Positions 1 to 5,441 of a stretch of 6,780 nt of DNA are shown in pieces. A model generated the notes under the pieces. The model searched no databases and was not told the DNA's origin. It was given only the letters and a program-made list of their open reading frames with translations. This DNA is from Hyphomonadaceae bacterium (GTDB lineage Bacteria; Pseudomonadota; Alphaproteobacteria; Caulobacterales; Aquidulcibacteraceae), in contig JALOSP010000075.1 in the NCBI GenBank assembly GCA_025458365.1, positions 1-6,780 of the forward strand, read 5' to 3'. A program made the position numbers and the translations under genes. Numbering within the stretch: position 1 is the first letter of the stretch; each line of letters starts with the position of its first letter.

Positions 1-701
1 TCCTCGATCTCGTCGACCACCTTTTTCGGATCGCGGATGCGATAGTCGCGCCAGAACTTCCACTGGGAACAGAAGGAGCAGGTGAACGGGCAGCCTCGCG
101 CCATGTTGGGGATTGCCACCCGCACGCCCAGCGGCACATACATGTATTTGCTCCACTCCAGAAGGTCCCAGTCCGGGGTGATCGCGTCCAGATCCTTGAT
201 CGTGGGGGCAGCCTTGGTGGCCACGATCTGGTCGCCGTCGCGGAACGCCAGCCCCTCGATCTGGCGGCGCTCGGTCAGCCAGATGCCGGCTTCGACGGCT
301 CGCACCAGATTGACCAGAATCTCCTCGCCCTCGCCTCGCACGATGGCGTCGATCCACGGCGCCTCGCTCAACACCTGCTTGTACATGAAGGTCGCATGGA
401 CCCCGCCCAAAATGCGCAAGGCATGCGGCACGGCTTCCCGTGCAATCTCCAGCACCCGCTCGGCCTTGTAGATCGATGGCGTGATGGCCGTGACACCGAT
501 GATGTCGGGGTCGGCTTCCAGCAATTTCTGGCGCAGCGTGTCATCATCGAGATGGTTGGTCATGGCGTCGATGAACACCACGTCGGTGTAGCCGTTTTTC
601 TTCAGGGCACCAGCCAGATAGGCGACCCAGGCCGGGGGCCAGTTGCCGGCGATCTCGGCGCCGCCGGAATGGTAATTGGGATGGACCAGCACGATGCGCA
701 T
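1..701 (-). CDS. bchE: Anaerobic Mg-protoporphyrin IX monomethyl ester cyclase BchE (N-terminal part, runs off left edge)
   Basis: BchE is a cobalamin-dependent radical SAM enzyme. It closes the isocyclic (fifth) ring of bacteriochlorophyll without oxygen, turning Mg-protoporphyrin IX monomethyl ester into protochlorophyllide. The 233 visible codons start at ATG 699-701 with [19 protein letters not shown], a typical BchE N-terminus. Residues 1 to about 135 form the Rossmann-like B12-binding region (HPNYHSGG at 7-14, [11 protein letters not shown] at 96-106, VRGEGEE at 121-127). I see no DxHxxG cobalt-ligand motif. The radical SAM cluster motif is [10 protein letters not shown], a CX3CX2C with Cys204, Cys208 and Cys211, followed by [10 protein letters not shown]. 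The family is about 550-600 residues, so more than half lies outside the window. The Shine-Dalgarno is weak (AAAGG about 10 nt before ATG). It lies 163 bp downstream of dnaJ on the same strand. B12-radical SAM relatives exist outside phototrophs, but the match to remembered BchE sequences is too close for that to be likely. Confidence 0.95.
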   Translation of the reverse strand, partial: MRIVLVHPNYHSGGAEIAGNWPPAWVAYLAGALKKNGYTDVVFIDAMTNHLDDDTLRQKLLEADPDIIGVTAITPSIYKAERVLEIAREAVPHALRILGGVHATFMYKQVLSEAPWIDAIVRGEGEEILVNLVRAVEAGIWLTERRQIEGLAFRDGDQIVATKAAPTIKDLDAITPDWDLLEWSKYMYVPLGVRVAIPNMARGCPFTCSFCSQWKFWRDYRIRDPKKVVDEIE

Positions 702-719
702 GGAACAGGCGCCTTTGCA

Positions 720-743
720 GACGGGGGTTGAAAAACACCCGTC
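720..743 (-). other. Hairpin just upstream of bchE
   Basis: Two 10-bp arms (720-729 and 734-743) pair with one mismatch around a 4-nt loop. On the minus strand this reads GACGGGTGTT, TTTC, AACCCCCGTC. It ends 19 nt before the bchE start codon, just before the weak Shine-Dalgarno. No T-run follows on either strand, so it is not a convincing intrinsic terminator for dnaJ. It could instead be a 5' leader structure affecting bchE translation or mRNA stability. That role is inference. Confidence 0.45.
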
Positions 744-800
744 ACCCTTGCGCCCGTCTTGCTGGCCCGTCGCTGCGACTGCCTGACGCAGGCGTCAACT

Positions 801-817
801 TTGTGCCTGTTTGTGCC
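801..817. repeat. Short direct repeat upstream of bchE
   Basis: TTGTGCC occurs twice on the plus strand, at 801-807 and 811-817, ten bases (about one helical turn) apart. It lies about 100 bp upstream of bchE in the dnaJ-bchE gap. Two copies on one face of the helix could be half-sites for a regulator, but I recognise no match to the PpsR/CrtJ (TGT-N12-ACA) or FNR patterns. The rest of the 702-864 gap shows no clear promoter. Confidence 0.3.
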
Positions 818-864
818 AGTTCCGGTCCCGGATATTGCGCCCGCGTCCACGCTGTGGAGGCCGA

Positions 865-1995
865 TCAGGCCTTGGTCATCCGCTCCCAGTAGCCCTTGGC
901 CTTCTCGAAGAAGCCGTCATGTTCGGGGTGGCTGTCAGCCTGGCACTCGTCCTGGAATTGCTTCAGCAAGTCCTTCTGGCGGGCGTTCAGCTTGCGCGGC
1001 GTCTCGACAAACAATTCCACATGCATGTCGCCGCGTGCGGTGGTTTTCAGCTGGGTCATGCCGTGGTGGCGCATGCGGATGCGATGGCCGGTCTGGGCGC
1101 CATCGGGCACAGTGATATCGACCTTGCCACCATCGATGGTCGGCGCCTGGATTGTGCCGCCCAGGGCCGCCACCGTCATCGGCACCGGCACCCGGCAATA
1201 GAGGTCGCGCCCGTCACGCTCGAACAGCTCGTGGCGCTTGATGGCAAGGAAGACGTAGAGATCGCCCTTCGGCCCGCCACGGGCACCGGGCTCGCCTTCG
1301 CCACTGATCCGCACCCGCGTGCCATCCTCCACCCCGGCAGGGATCGACACTGACAGCTTGCGGTCCACCTTCTTGCGGCCCCGGCCCTTGCAGGCCTTGC
1401 ACGGGCTCTTGATCACCGTGCCGCGCCCGCCACAGGTCGGGCAGGTGCGGGTCATCATGAAGAAGCCGTTCTGCACCCGGACCTGACCGGCTCCACCGCA
1501 GGTGTGGCAGGTTTCCGGCTTGGTGCCAGGCTCGGCGCCGGTGCCATCGCAGACCGTGCAGACTTCCTCGGTCGGCACGACCAGTTCGGCGTCATGGCCC
1601 ATGTAGGCCTGTTCCAGCGTGATCTCGAAGTCCACGCGCAAGTCAGCCCCGCGTGCCGGGCCTGCCCGGCGCTGGCGGCCACCGCCAAACACCTCACCAA
1701 AGATGTCGCCGAACATCTCGCCAAAGATATCGGCCGGGTCGCCGGAGAAGCCACCACCGCCGCCCGCGCCCTGCCCCAGCCCGGCCTTGCCATAGCGGTC
1801 ATAGGCGGCCCGCTTGTCGGGGTCTGACAGCACGGCATAGGCCTCGTTGATTTCCTTGAACTTGGCCTCGGCAGCGGCATCGCCGGGGTTCTTGTCCGGG
1901 TGCCACTGCATGGCCTTCTTGCGATAGGACGACTTCAGCGTTGCCGCATCAACATCACGGGCCACGCCCAGAAGATCGTAGTATTCAGTGCTCAT
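865..1995 (-). CDS. dnaJ: Chaperone protein DnaJ (Hsp40)
   Basis: DnaJ is the cytoplasmic co-chaperone that delivers unfolded clients to DnaK and stimulates its ATPase. At 376 residues it is a complete type I (class A) DnaJ. It has a J domain at about 5-68 with the essential HPD at 32-34, and a Gly/Phe-rich linker at about 72-106. Four CxxCxGxG zinc motifs follow at 146-153 (CTVCDGTG), 163-170 (CHTCGGAG), 185-192 (CPTCGGRG) and 199-206 (CKACKGRG). The C-terminal substrate-binding domains and the dimerisation tail come last. The ATG at 1993-1995 gives the standard start MSTEYYDLLGV; the Shine-Dalgarno is weak (CCGGA 6 nt upstream). The gene is not directly behind dnaK: a toxin-antitoxin pair and a dnaK terminator lie between them. 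No sigma-32-like promoter was seen just upstream. The four-finger domain and full length exclude CbpA-type or truncated J proteins. Confidence 0.98.
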   Translation of the reverse strand: MSTEYYDLLGVARDVDAATLKSSYRKKAMQWHPDKNPGDAAAEAKFKEINEAYAVLSDPDKRAAYDRYGKAGLGQGAGGGGGFSGDPADIFGEMFGDIFGEVFGGGRQRRAGPARGADLRVDFEITLEQAYMGHDAELVVPTEEVCTVCDGTGAEPGTKPETCHTCGGAGQVRVQNGFFMMTRTCPTCGGRGTVIKSPCKACKGRGRKKVDRKLSVSIPAGVEDGTRVRISGEGEPGARGGPKGDLYVFLAIKRHELFERDGRDLYCRVPVPMTVAALGGTIQAPTIDGGKVDITVPDGAQTGHRIRMRHHGMTQLKTTARGDMHVELFVETPRKLNARQKDLLKQFQDECQADSHPEHDGFFEKAKGYWERMTKA

Positions 1996-2116
1996 GGATG
2001 GTCCGGATCAAGGCAGGATCAAGCACAACCGGCCCCGGCGGCTGCGCGCAGCCTTCATGTAGGCATGGCGCAGACATGTGCAACCAGCGCCTGTGCATGT
2101 TGTGGTCGCTTACGCG
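1996..2116 (-). other. dnaJ leader region
   Basis: This is non-coding DNA between the palindromic element and dnaJ. The only promoter-like pair I can find on the minus strand is TTGCAC (2078-2083), a 16-nt spacer and TACATG (2056-2061). Each half matches its sigma-70 consensus at only three of six positions, so it is weak support. A GATCC-containing direct repeat lies just before the dnaJ start. Nothing here resembles the CTTG-N17 heat-shock pattern found upstream of dnaK. Confidence 0.25.
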
Positions 2117-2219
2117 TTGTCATCCCGGAACGCCGTCAGGCGTATCCGGGACCTCGGGAGGTTTGGCGCTCTGATCCGGAGGTCTCAGGCTCGCCGCTGC
2201 CGCTTGGCCGGGATGGCAA
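2117..2219. repeat. About 100-bp palindromic intergenic repeat
   Basis: The ends form an inverted repeat: TTGTCATCCCGG at 2117-2128 and CCGGGATGGCAA at 2208-2219 pair at 11 of 12 positions. Inside, further partly complementary segments (GTATCCGGGACCTC near 2142-2155, and GATCCGGAGGTCTC near 2173-2186) suggest nested stem-loops. The GTCATCCCGG end and the internal ATCCGGGACCTCGGG wording resemble dispersed intergenic repeats known from many alphaproteobacterial genomes. It has no coding capacity of its own and sits between the toxin gene and dnaJ. Mobility is inferred from form only. As RNA it could fold and influence transcription from the toxin-antitoxin genes into dnaJ. Confidence 0.6.
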
Positions 2220-2231
2220 GGGATTGTTATC

Positions 2232-2531
2232 CTACGCCCGATCCCCAGGCATTTCACGCTGGTGTCTAACCAGAAGCACAATGATCGTGTCGCCATCTAC
2301 CCGATAGCGCGCAATGTAGCCGCTGCTGCCAAACGCGATGGGCCAATCCCGATACACCAGGTCCATCTGATCCACAGGGCGCCCAATGTCTGGAAACTGG
2401 TTGAGTGTCGCGATGCCTTTGCGGATTGCGCCCATCGCCTTGCGCGCTGCATCTGGATTGTGTTCGTTCAGAAACGAATGGAGCCGCAGCAGGTCGTCGC
2501 GCCCCTGCGCTGACCAGATCACACGTGGCAT
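2232..2531 (-). CDS. RelE/ParE-family toxin of a type II toxin-antitoxin module
   Basis: This 99-residue protein has the compact RelE/ParE fold pattern. It starts with a strand (PRVIWSAQGRDDLLRL). Two helices follow (about 13-23 and 26-45, the latter running into LNQFPDIGRPV at 43-53), then C-terminal strands with GYIARYRVDGDTIIVLLVRHQRE (71-93). The FP.IGRPV and final V.H.RE signatures are typical of the plasmid-stabilisation (ParE) branch. Family members either poison DNA gyrase (ParE) or cleave ribosome-bound mRNA (RelE); the sequence alone does not decide which. The start codon overlaps the end of the antitoxin gene by 13 nt, the usual antitoxin-first translationally coupled layout. The reading frame is intact and there is no sign of decay. 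It is unusual in lying inside the dnaK-dnaJ locus. Confidence 0.88.
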   Translation of the reverse strand: MPRVIWSAQGRDDLLRLHSFLNEHNPDAARKAMGAIRKGIATLNQFPDIGRPVDQMDLVYRDWPIAFGSSGYIARYRVDGDTIIVLLVRHQREMPGDRA

Positions 2532-2815
2532 TCGGGCAGCTGTGCCTCTTCACCCGCTTCGATCCGGCCAAGCCAGGTGTCCACCTCTTCAAATGTGAGG
2601 TGCAGGCCGGTTTGCGCATAGTGCTCGTAGGCGGCCATGGCTTCGAGCCGCAATTGCTCCTCGGCTTCGGCGCTTTCGACAAATCGGGCGATGGCGGTGT
2701 GCATCAGCCAGTGGGGCGAGCGGTCCTGCGCTACGGCGAGGGCGTCAAGCCGCGCCTTCAATGCGGCATCAAGTTTGAGGGATACGGGCTTGGTTGGGGC
2801 ATTGACGCGCGACAT
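2519..2815 (-). CDS. Ribbon-helix-helix (CopG/ParD-type) antitoxin
   Basis: This 98-residue protein has an N-terminal ribbon-helix-helix DNA-binding domain: strand KPVSLKLD (9-16), helix A AALKARLDALAVAQ (17-30), turn and helix B RSPHWLMHTAIARFVES (32-48). A charged C-terminal tail (about 49-98, ending LPECHV) would wrap the toxin. Such antitoxins neutralise the partner toxin and repress their own operon. I chose the ATG at 2813-2815 because a near-perfect Shine-Dalgarno (AAGGAGGG) sits 9 nt upstream and the protein then begins just before the conserved domain. An in-frame ATG at 2870-2872 would add 19 residues with no homology-like character and would start on top of the likely promoter. The stop overlaps the toxin start. 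The tail and the RHH core are typical of antitoxins paired with RelE/ParE toxins. Confidence 0.88.
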   Translation of the reverse strand: MSRVNAPTKPVSLKLDAALKARLDALAVAQDRSPHWLMHTAIARFVESAEAEEQLRLEAMAAYEHYAQTGLHLTFEEVDTWLGRIEAGEEAQLPECHV

Positions 2816-2844
2816 CGGTGCAATCCCTCCTTGCATGGTAGTCA

Positions 2845-2872
2845 AAGGTAACACAGGCGCAAACAGCGTCAA
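2845..2872 (-). promoter_or_regulatory. Likely promoter and operator of the toxin-antitoxin module
   Basis: On the minus strand TTGACG (2867-2872, five of six matches to -35) is followed by a 16-nt spacer and TACCTT (2845-2850). The latter is a poor -10 but carries an extended TGn just before it (TGTTACCTT). Transcription would start about 20 nt before the antitoxin Shine-Dalgarno. GTCAA occurs on the plus strand at 2841-2845 and 2868-2872, flanking the promoter 27 bp apart. These could be operator half-sites for the RHH antitoxin, which usually autorepresses; that part is inference. Confidence 0.45.
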
Positions 2873-2988
2873 GTAGACAGGCGGTGAGAAGATGGAACCA
2901 TGTGCGTGGGGAATGAGACGGCGGATGGTGCAGGGTGCCCCCTACGCCACCTCTCGCCAGACGCGAGTGGTACACACGCCTCAAAGCC

Positions 2989-3017
2989 AAAAAAGGGCGC
3001 CCCTTAGAGCGCCCTTT
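2989..3017 (-). terminator. Intrinsic terminator downstream of dnaK
   Basis: A perfect 9-bp stem (AAAGGGCGC at 2992-3000 with GCGCCCTTT at 3009-3017) encloses an 8-nt loop. In minus-strand reading it ends in a run of six T (2989-2994). This is a strong Rho-independent terminator pattern about 100 nt after the dnaK stop codon. On the plus strand there is no T-run after the stem, so it acts in the dnaK direction. It separates dnaK transcription from the toxin-antitoxin genes and dnaJ. Confidence 0.85.
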
Positions 3018-3026
3018 CAGAACAAG

Positions 3027-3103
3027 CATCGACAAGTCGATGGACCTTGCATTCGCTATGGGGCGCGTGCTTGCAGCACGCCATTAGCGCGATGCAATCG
3101 CGC
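3027..3103 (-). other. Three consecutive small hairpins in the dnaK 3' region
   Basis: Between the dnaK stop and its terminator lie three perfect short inverted repeats. CATCGAC/GTCGATG is at 3027-3033 and 3036-3042, with only two bases between the arms. GCGTGC/GCACGC is at 3065-3070 and 3076-3081, with a 5-nt loop. GCGCGAT/ATCGCGC is at 3087-3093 and 3097-3103, with a 3-nt loop. With the terminator they make a string of four stem-loops. They may protect the dnaK mRNA 3' end; this role is inference. Confidence 0.4.
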
Positions 3104-3114
3104 GCTCCAAAGCC

Positions 3115-5016
3115 CTACTTCTTGTCGCCGTCCACTTCCTCGAAGTCGGCATCGACGACGTCATCATCGCCCGCATCCTTCTTGGCGTCAGCTTCGGCAG
3201 TGGCCTGTTGTTCGGCGTACATGACTTCACCGATCTTCATGGCCGCCTGCATCAGGGCCTGGGACTTTTCCTGGATGGCGGGCACGTCGCCGCCTTCCAC
3301 CGCTTCCTTGGCGGCTTTCACCGCATCCTCGATGGCGCCCTTGTCGGCGGGGGAGAGCTTGTCGCCATACTCGCCGAGCTGCTTCTCCACCGAGTTGATC
3401 ATGGCTTCGGCGCTGTTCTTGGCTTCCACCGCCTCGCGCTTGGCCTTGTCGGCTTCGGCGTTGGCTTCGGCGTCCTTGACCATCTGCTCGATATCAGCGT
3501 CGGACAGACCGCCCGAGGCCTGGATGCGGATGGATTGCTCCTTGCCGGTCGCCTTGTCCTTGGCCTGCACGGCCACGATGCCGTTGGCGTCGATATCGAA
3601 CGTCACCTCGATCTGGGGCACGCCACGCGGGGCAGCCGGGATGCCGACCAGATCGAACTGGCCGAGGATCTTGTTGTCGGCAGCCATTTCCCGCTCACCC
3701 TGGAACACCCGGATGGTCACGGCCGACTGGTTGTCGTCAGCGGTCGAGAACACCTGGCTCTTCTTGGTCGGGATCGTGGTGTTGCGCTCGATCAGGCGGG
3801 TGAACACGCCACCCAGTGTCTCGATGCCCAGCGACAGCGGCGTCACGTCGAGCAGCAGCACGTCCTTCACGTCGCCTTGCAGCACGCCGGCCTGAATGGC
3901 CGCACCGATGGCAACCACCTCGTCCGGGTTGACGCCCTTGTGCGGCTCCTTGCCGAAGTACTGCTTCACCGCTTCCTGCACCTTCGGCATGCGGGTCATG
4001 CCGCCGACCAGCACCACTTCATCGATGTCCGACGGGGTCAGCCCTGCATCCTTCAGCGCCGCCTTGCACGGCTCGATGGTGCGGTTGATCAAGTCCTCGA
4101 CCAGGGCTTCCAGCTTGGCGCGGGTGAGCTTCAGGTTGAGGTGCAGCGGGCCTGTCTTGTCCATGGTGATGAACGGCAGGTTCACTTCGTATTGCGGCGT
4201 GCTCGACAGCTCCTTCTTGGCCTTTTCGGCTTCTTCCTTCAGGCGCTGGAGGGCGAGCTTGTCGGACCGCAGGTCGATGCCCTTGTCCTTCTTGAACTCG
4301 TCAGCGAGGTAATCGACGATCCGCATGTCGAAGTCTTCACCGCCGAGGAAGGTGTCGCCATTGGTCGAGCGCACTTCGAACACGCCGTCGCCGATCTCCA
4401 GGATCGAGACGTCGAACGTGCCGCCGCCCAGGTCATAGACCGCAATGGTCTTGTTGCCCGCCTTGTCCATGCCATAGGCGAGGGCCGCCGCGGTCGGCTC
4501 GTTGATGATGCGCAGCACTTCCAGGCCCGCGATCTTGCCGGCATCCTTGGTGGCCTGACGCTGGGCGTCGTTGAAATAGGCAGGCACGGTGATCACGGCC
4601 TTCGACACCGTCTCGCCGAGATAGGCTTCGGCGGTTTCCTTCATCTTGGTCAGGATCATGGCCGAGACTTCGGCAGGCGCGTAATCCTTGTCACGACCCT
4701 TCACCCAGGCATCGCCGTTCGGCGCCTTGGTGATGGTGTAGGGCACCAGTTCCATGTCCTTCTTCACCATCGGGTCGGTAAAGGCGCGGCCCACGAGCCG
4801 CTTGATGGCAAAATAGGTGTATTCCGGATTGGTCACGGCCTGACGGCGGGCAGGCTGGCCGATCACGCGCTCGCCGTCTTCGGTGAAGGCGACGATGGAC
4901 GGCGTGGTGCGCGCGCCTTCGGCATTCTCGATCACCTTGGCGGTCTTGCCATCCATGATGGCAACGCACGAATTGGTGGTCCCCAGGTCGATCCCGATCA
5001 CTTTGCTCATGGTCAT
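3115..5016 (-). CDS. dnaK: Chaperone protein DnaK (Hsp70)
   Basis: DnaK is the ATP-driven cytoplasmic Hsp70 that binds exposed hydrophobic segments of client proteins, working with DnaJ and GrpE. The 633-residue product is full length. Its nucleotide-binding domain carries the phosphate-1 motif [11 protein letters not shown] (7-17), [13 protein letters not shown] (144-156), the phosphate-2 motif DLGGGTFD (195-202, autophosphorylation-site Thr200) and the adenosine motif [10 protein letters not shown] (335-344). The interdomain linker is [13 protein letters not shown] (385-397). The substrate-binding domain follows, then a helical lid and an acidic tail ending [12 protein letters not shown] occurs at 5014-5016 and again at 5008-5010. 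Homologues usually begin [10 protein letters not shown], so the second ATG may be the true start. A GGGA sequence lies 4 nt before the first ATG and 10 nt before the second and does not settle it. A heat-shock-type promoter candidate lies about 120 bp upstream. grpE is not in the window. Confidence 0.99.
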   Translation of the reverse strand: MTMSKVIGIDLGTTNSCVAIMDGKTAKVIENAEGARTTPSIVAFTEDGERVIGQPARRQAVTNPEYTYFAIKRLVGRAFTDPMVKKDMELVPYTITKAPNGDAWVKGRDKDYAPAEVSAMILTKMKETAEAYLGETVSKAVITVPAYFNDAQRQATKDAGKIAGLEVLRIINEPTAAALAYGMDKAGNKTIAVYDLGGGTFDVSILEIGDGVFEVRSTNGDTFLGGEDFDMRIVDYLADEFKKDKGIDLRSDKLALQRLKEEAEKAKKELSSTPQYEVNLPFITMDKTGPLHLNLKLTRAKLEALVEDLINRTIEPCKAALKDAGLTPSDIDEVVLVGGMTRMPKVQEAVKQYFGKEPHKGVNPDEVVAIGAAIQAGVLQGDVKDVLLLDVTPLSLGIETLGGVFTRLIERNTTIPTKKSQVFSTADDNQSAVTIRVFQGEREMAADNKILGQFDLVGIPAAPRGVPQIEVTFDIDANGIVAVQAKDKATGKEQSIRIQASGGLSDADIEQMVKDAEANAEADKAKREAVEAKNSAEAMINSVEKQLGEYGDKLSPADKGAIEDAVKAAKEAVEGGDVPAIQEKSQALMQAAMKIGEVMYAEQQATAEADAKKDAGDDDVVDADFEEVDGDKK

Positions 5017-5085
5017 TCAGTCCCGTATCAGCGGACCCGCCCCACCCGCCCCCTTTTGCGAGGCACGCGCGAGAGCGGCATGGTT

Positions 5086-5113
5086 ACTATATGTGGCAGG
5101 AGGCGGTGGTTCC
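5086..5113 (-). promoter_or_regulatory. Weak sigma-70/ECF-like promoter candidate before dnaK
   Basis: On the minus strand TATAGT (5086-5091, five of six matches to -10) sits in the only AT-rich patch close to dnaK. Upstream, with a 16-nt spacer, is GGAACC (5108-5113), which does not fit a sigma-70 -35 box. GGAAC is known as the -35 of EcfG-type sigma factors, but the matching GTT -10 is absent. It may be a secondary vegetative promoter; support is weak. Confidence 0.25.
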
Positions 5114-5135
5114 GCACGCCCCTTGTGCTCAAGGC

Positions 5136-5166
5136 CTCATATGGGAACGGTTCGAAAGACCGCAAG
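5136..5166 (-). promoter_or_regulatory. Candidate RpoH (sigma-32) heat-shock promoter of dnaK
   Basis: On the minus strand CTTG (5163-5166) is followed by exactly 17 nt and then CCCATATGAG (5136-5145). The alphaproteobacterial heat-shock consensus is CTTG-N17/18-CYTATNTNNG, so the -35 is exact and the -10 matches six of its seven specified bases (C for T at the third). The -10 also fits the E. coli CCCCATNT form. Transcription would begin near 5130 and give a leader of roughly 110-120 nt. It is the only such match I found between ileS and dnaK. Confidence 0.55.
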
Positions 5167-5260
5167 GCCATGGGGTTTTTCGTGTTGCAGGCGGGGTGAG
5201 GAACCCTCAGTCGGCCAAGTCCAAGCCAATCGCATTTGGCAGGCCTTGCGCGGTTTTGCT

Positions 5261-5388
5261 CCTCTTCGCCCTTGTGGGGAAGAGGCTGGGAGATGGGGGT
5301 TCTCGCCGAAAGCGCACATTCATCGAAGTTTGCGCCTGCCTCACCGCCCCCCATCCCAACCCTTCCCCACAAGGGGGAAGGGCTTTTC
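5261..5388. repeat. Inverted pair of GC-rich palindromic repeats in the ileS-dnaK gap
   Basis: Two copies of a hairpin unit face each other. CTTCNCCCTTGTGGGGAAG is at 5263-5281 in plus orientation. The same 19 bases, with one difference, are at 5362-5380 in reverse complement. Each copy is itself a stem-loop: CCTCTTC/GAAGAGG at 5261-5267 and 5279-5285, and CCCTTCCCC/GGGGAAGGG at 5360-5368 and 5374-5382. Similarity runs on towards the centre as GGGATGGGG-like text. In translation it yields PHPNPSPQGG-like peptides, a familiar false-gene signature of dispersed alphaproteobacterial intergenic repeats. The right copy is followed by CTTTT on the plus strand, but there is no plus-strand gene to terminate. 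Neither copy has a T-run on the minus strand, so termination of ileS here would be imperfect. Confidence 0.65.
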
Positions 5389-5441
5389 AGCGCCGCCTGA
5401 GCGTATGCGTTTGTCCGGTTTGTATTGCAGGGGAGAAAGCA
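5389..5441 (-). other. Short spacer after ileS; rest of the 425-bp ileS-dnaK gap
   Basis: The gene-free stretch 5017-5441 holds the dnaK leader, two promoter candidates, the inverted repeat pair and this spacer. I see no tRNA and no credible coding region. Open frames on either strand here mostly translate repeat sequence. No clear intrinsic terminator follows the ileS stop. lspA, which often follows ileS in proteobacteria, is absent. Confidence 0.5.

Noticed and set aside
798..819. A sigma-54 promoter (TGGCAC...GC) upstream of bchE on the minus strand
   Set aside because: The distance between the GG and GC elements is one base too short, and the match is better explained by the TTGTGCC direct repeat.
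702..864. PpsR/CrtJ (TGT-N12-ACA) or FNR sites for bchE
   Set aside because: I checked the TGT and TTG occurrences on both strands by eye, and none has the partner half-site at the right distance.
811..1353. A 180-codon plus-strand open frame antisense to dnaJ
   Set aside because: It is a shadow of dnaJ with His/Ala-rich low-information sequence and no recognisable domain.
2816..2872. A longer antitoxin starting at 2872
   Set aside because: The extra 19 residues lack domain character and overlap the likely promoter. The internal ATG at 2815 has a strong Shine-Dalgarno.
3208..5199. A 663-codon open frame on the plus strand antisense to dnaK
   Set aside because: It mirrors dnaK codons in a GC-rich genome and gives a His/Gly/Leu/Asp-rich product with no family resemblance. 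Long open frames antisense to Hsp70 genes are a known codon-bias artefact. DnaK itself is unmistakable on the other strand.
5028..5372. A 114-codon minus-strand open frame between ileS and dnaK
   Set aside because: It reads through the hairpin repeat (PISQPLPHKGEEEQ-like text) and the dnaK promoter region, and has no ribosome binding site or domain.
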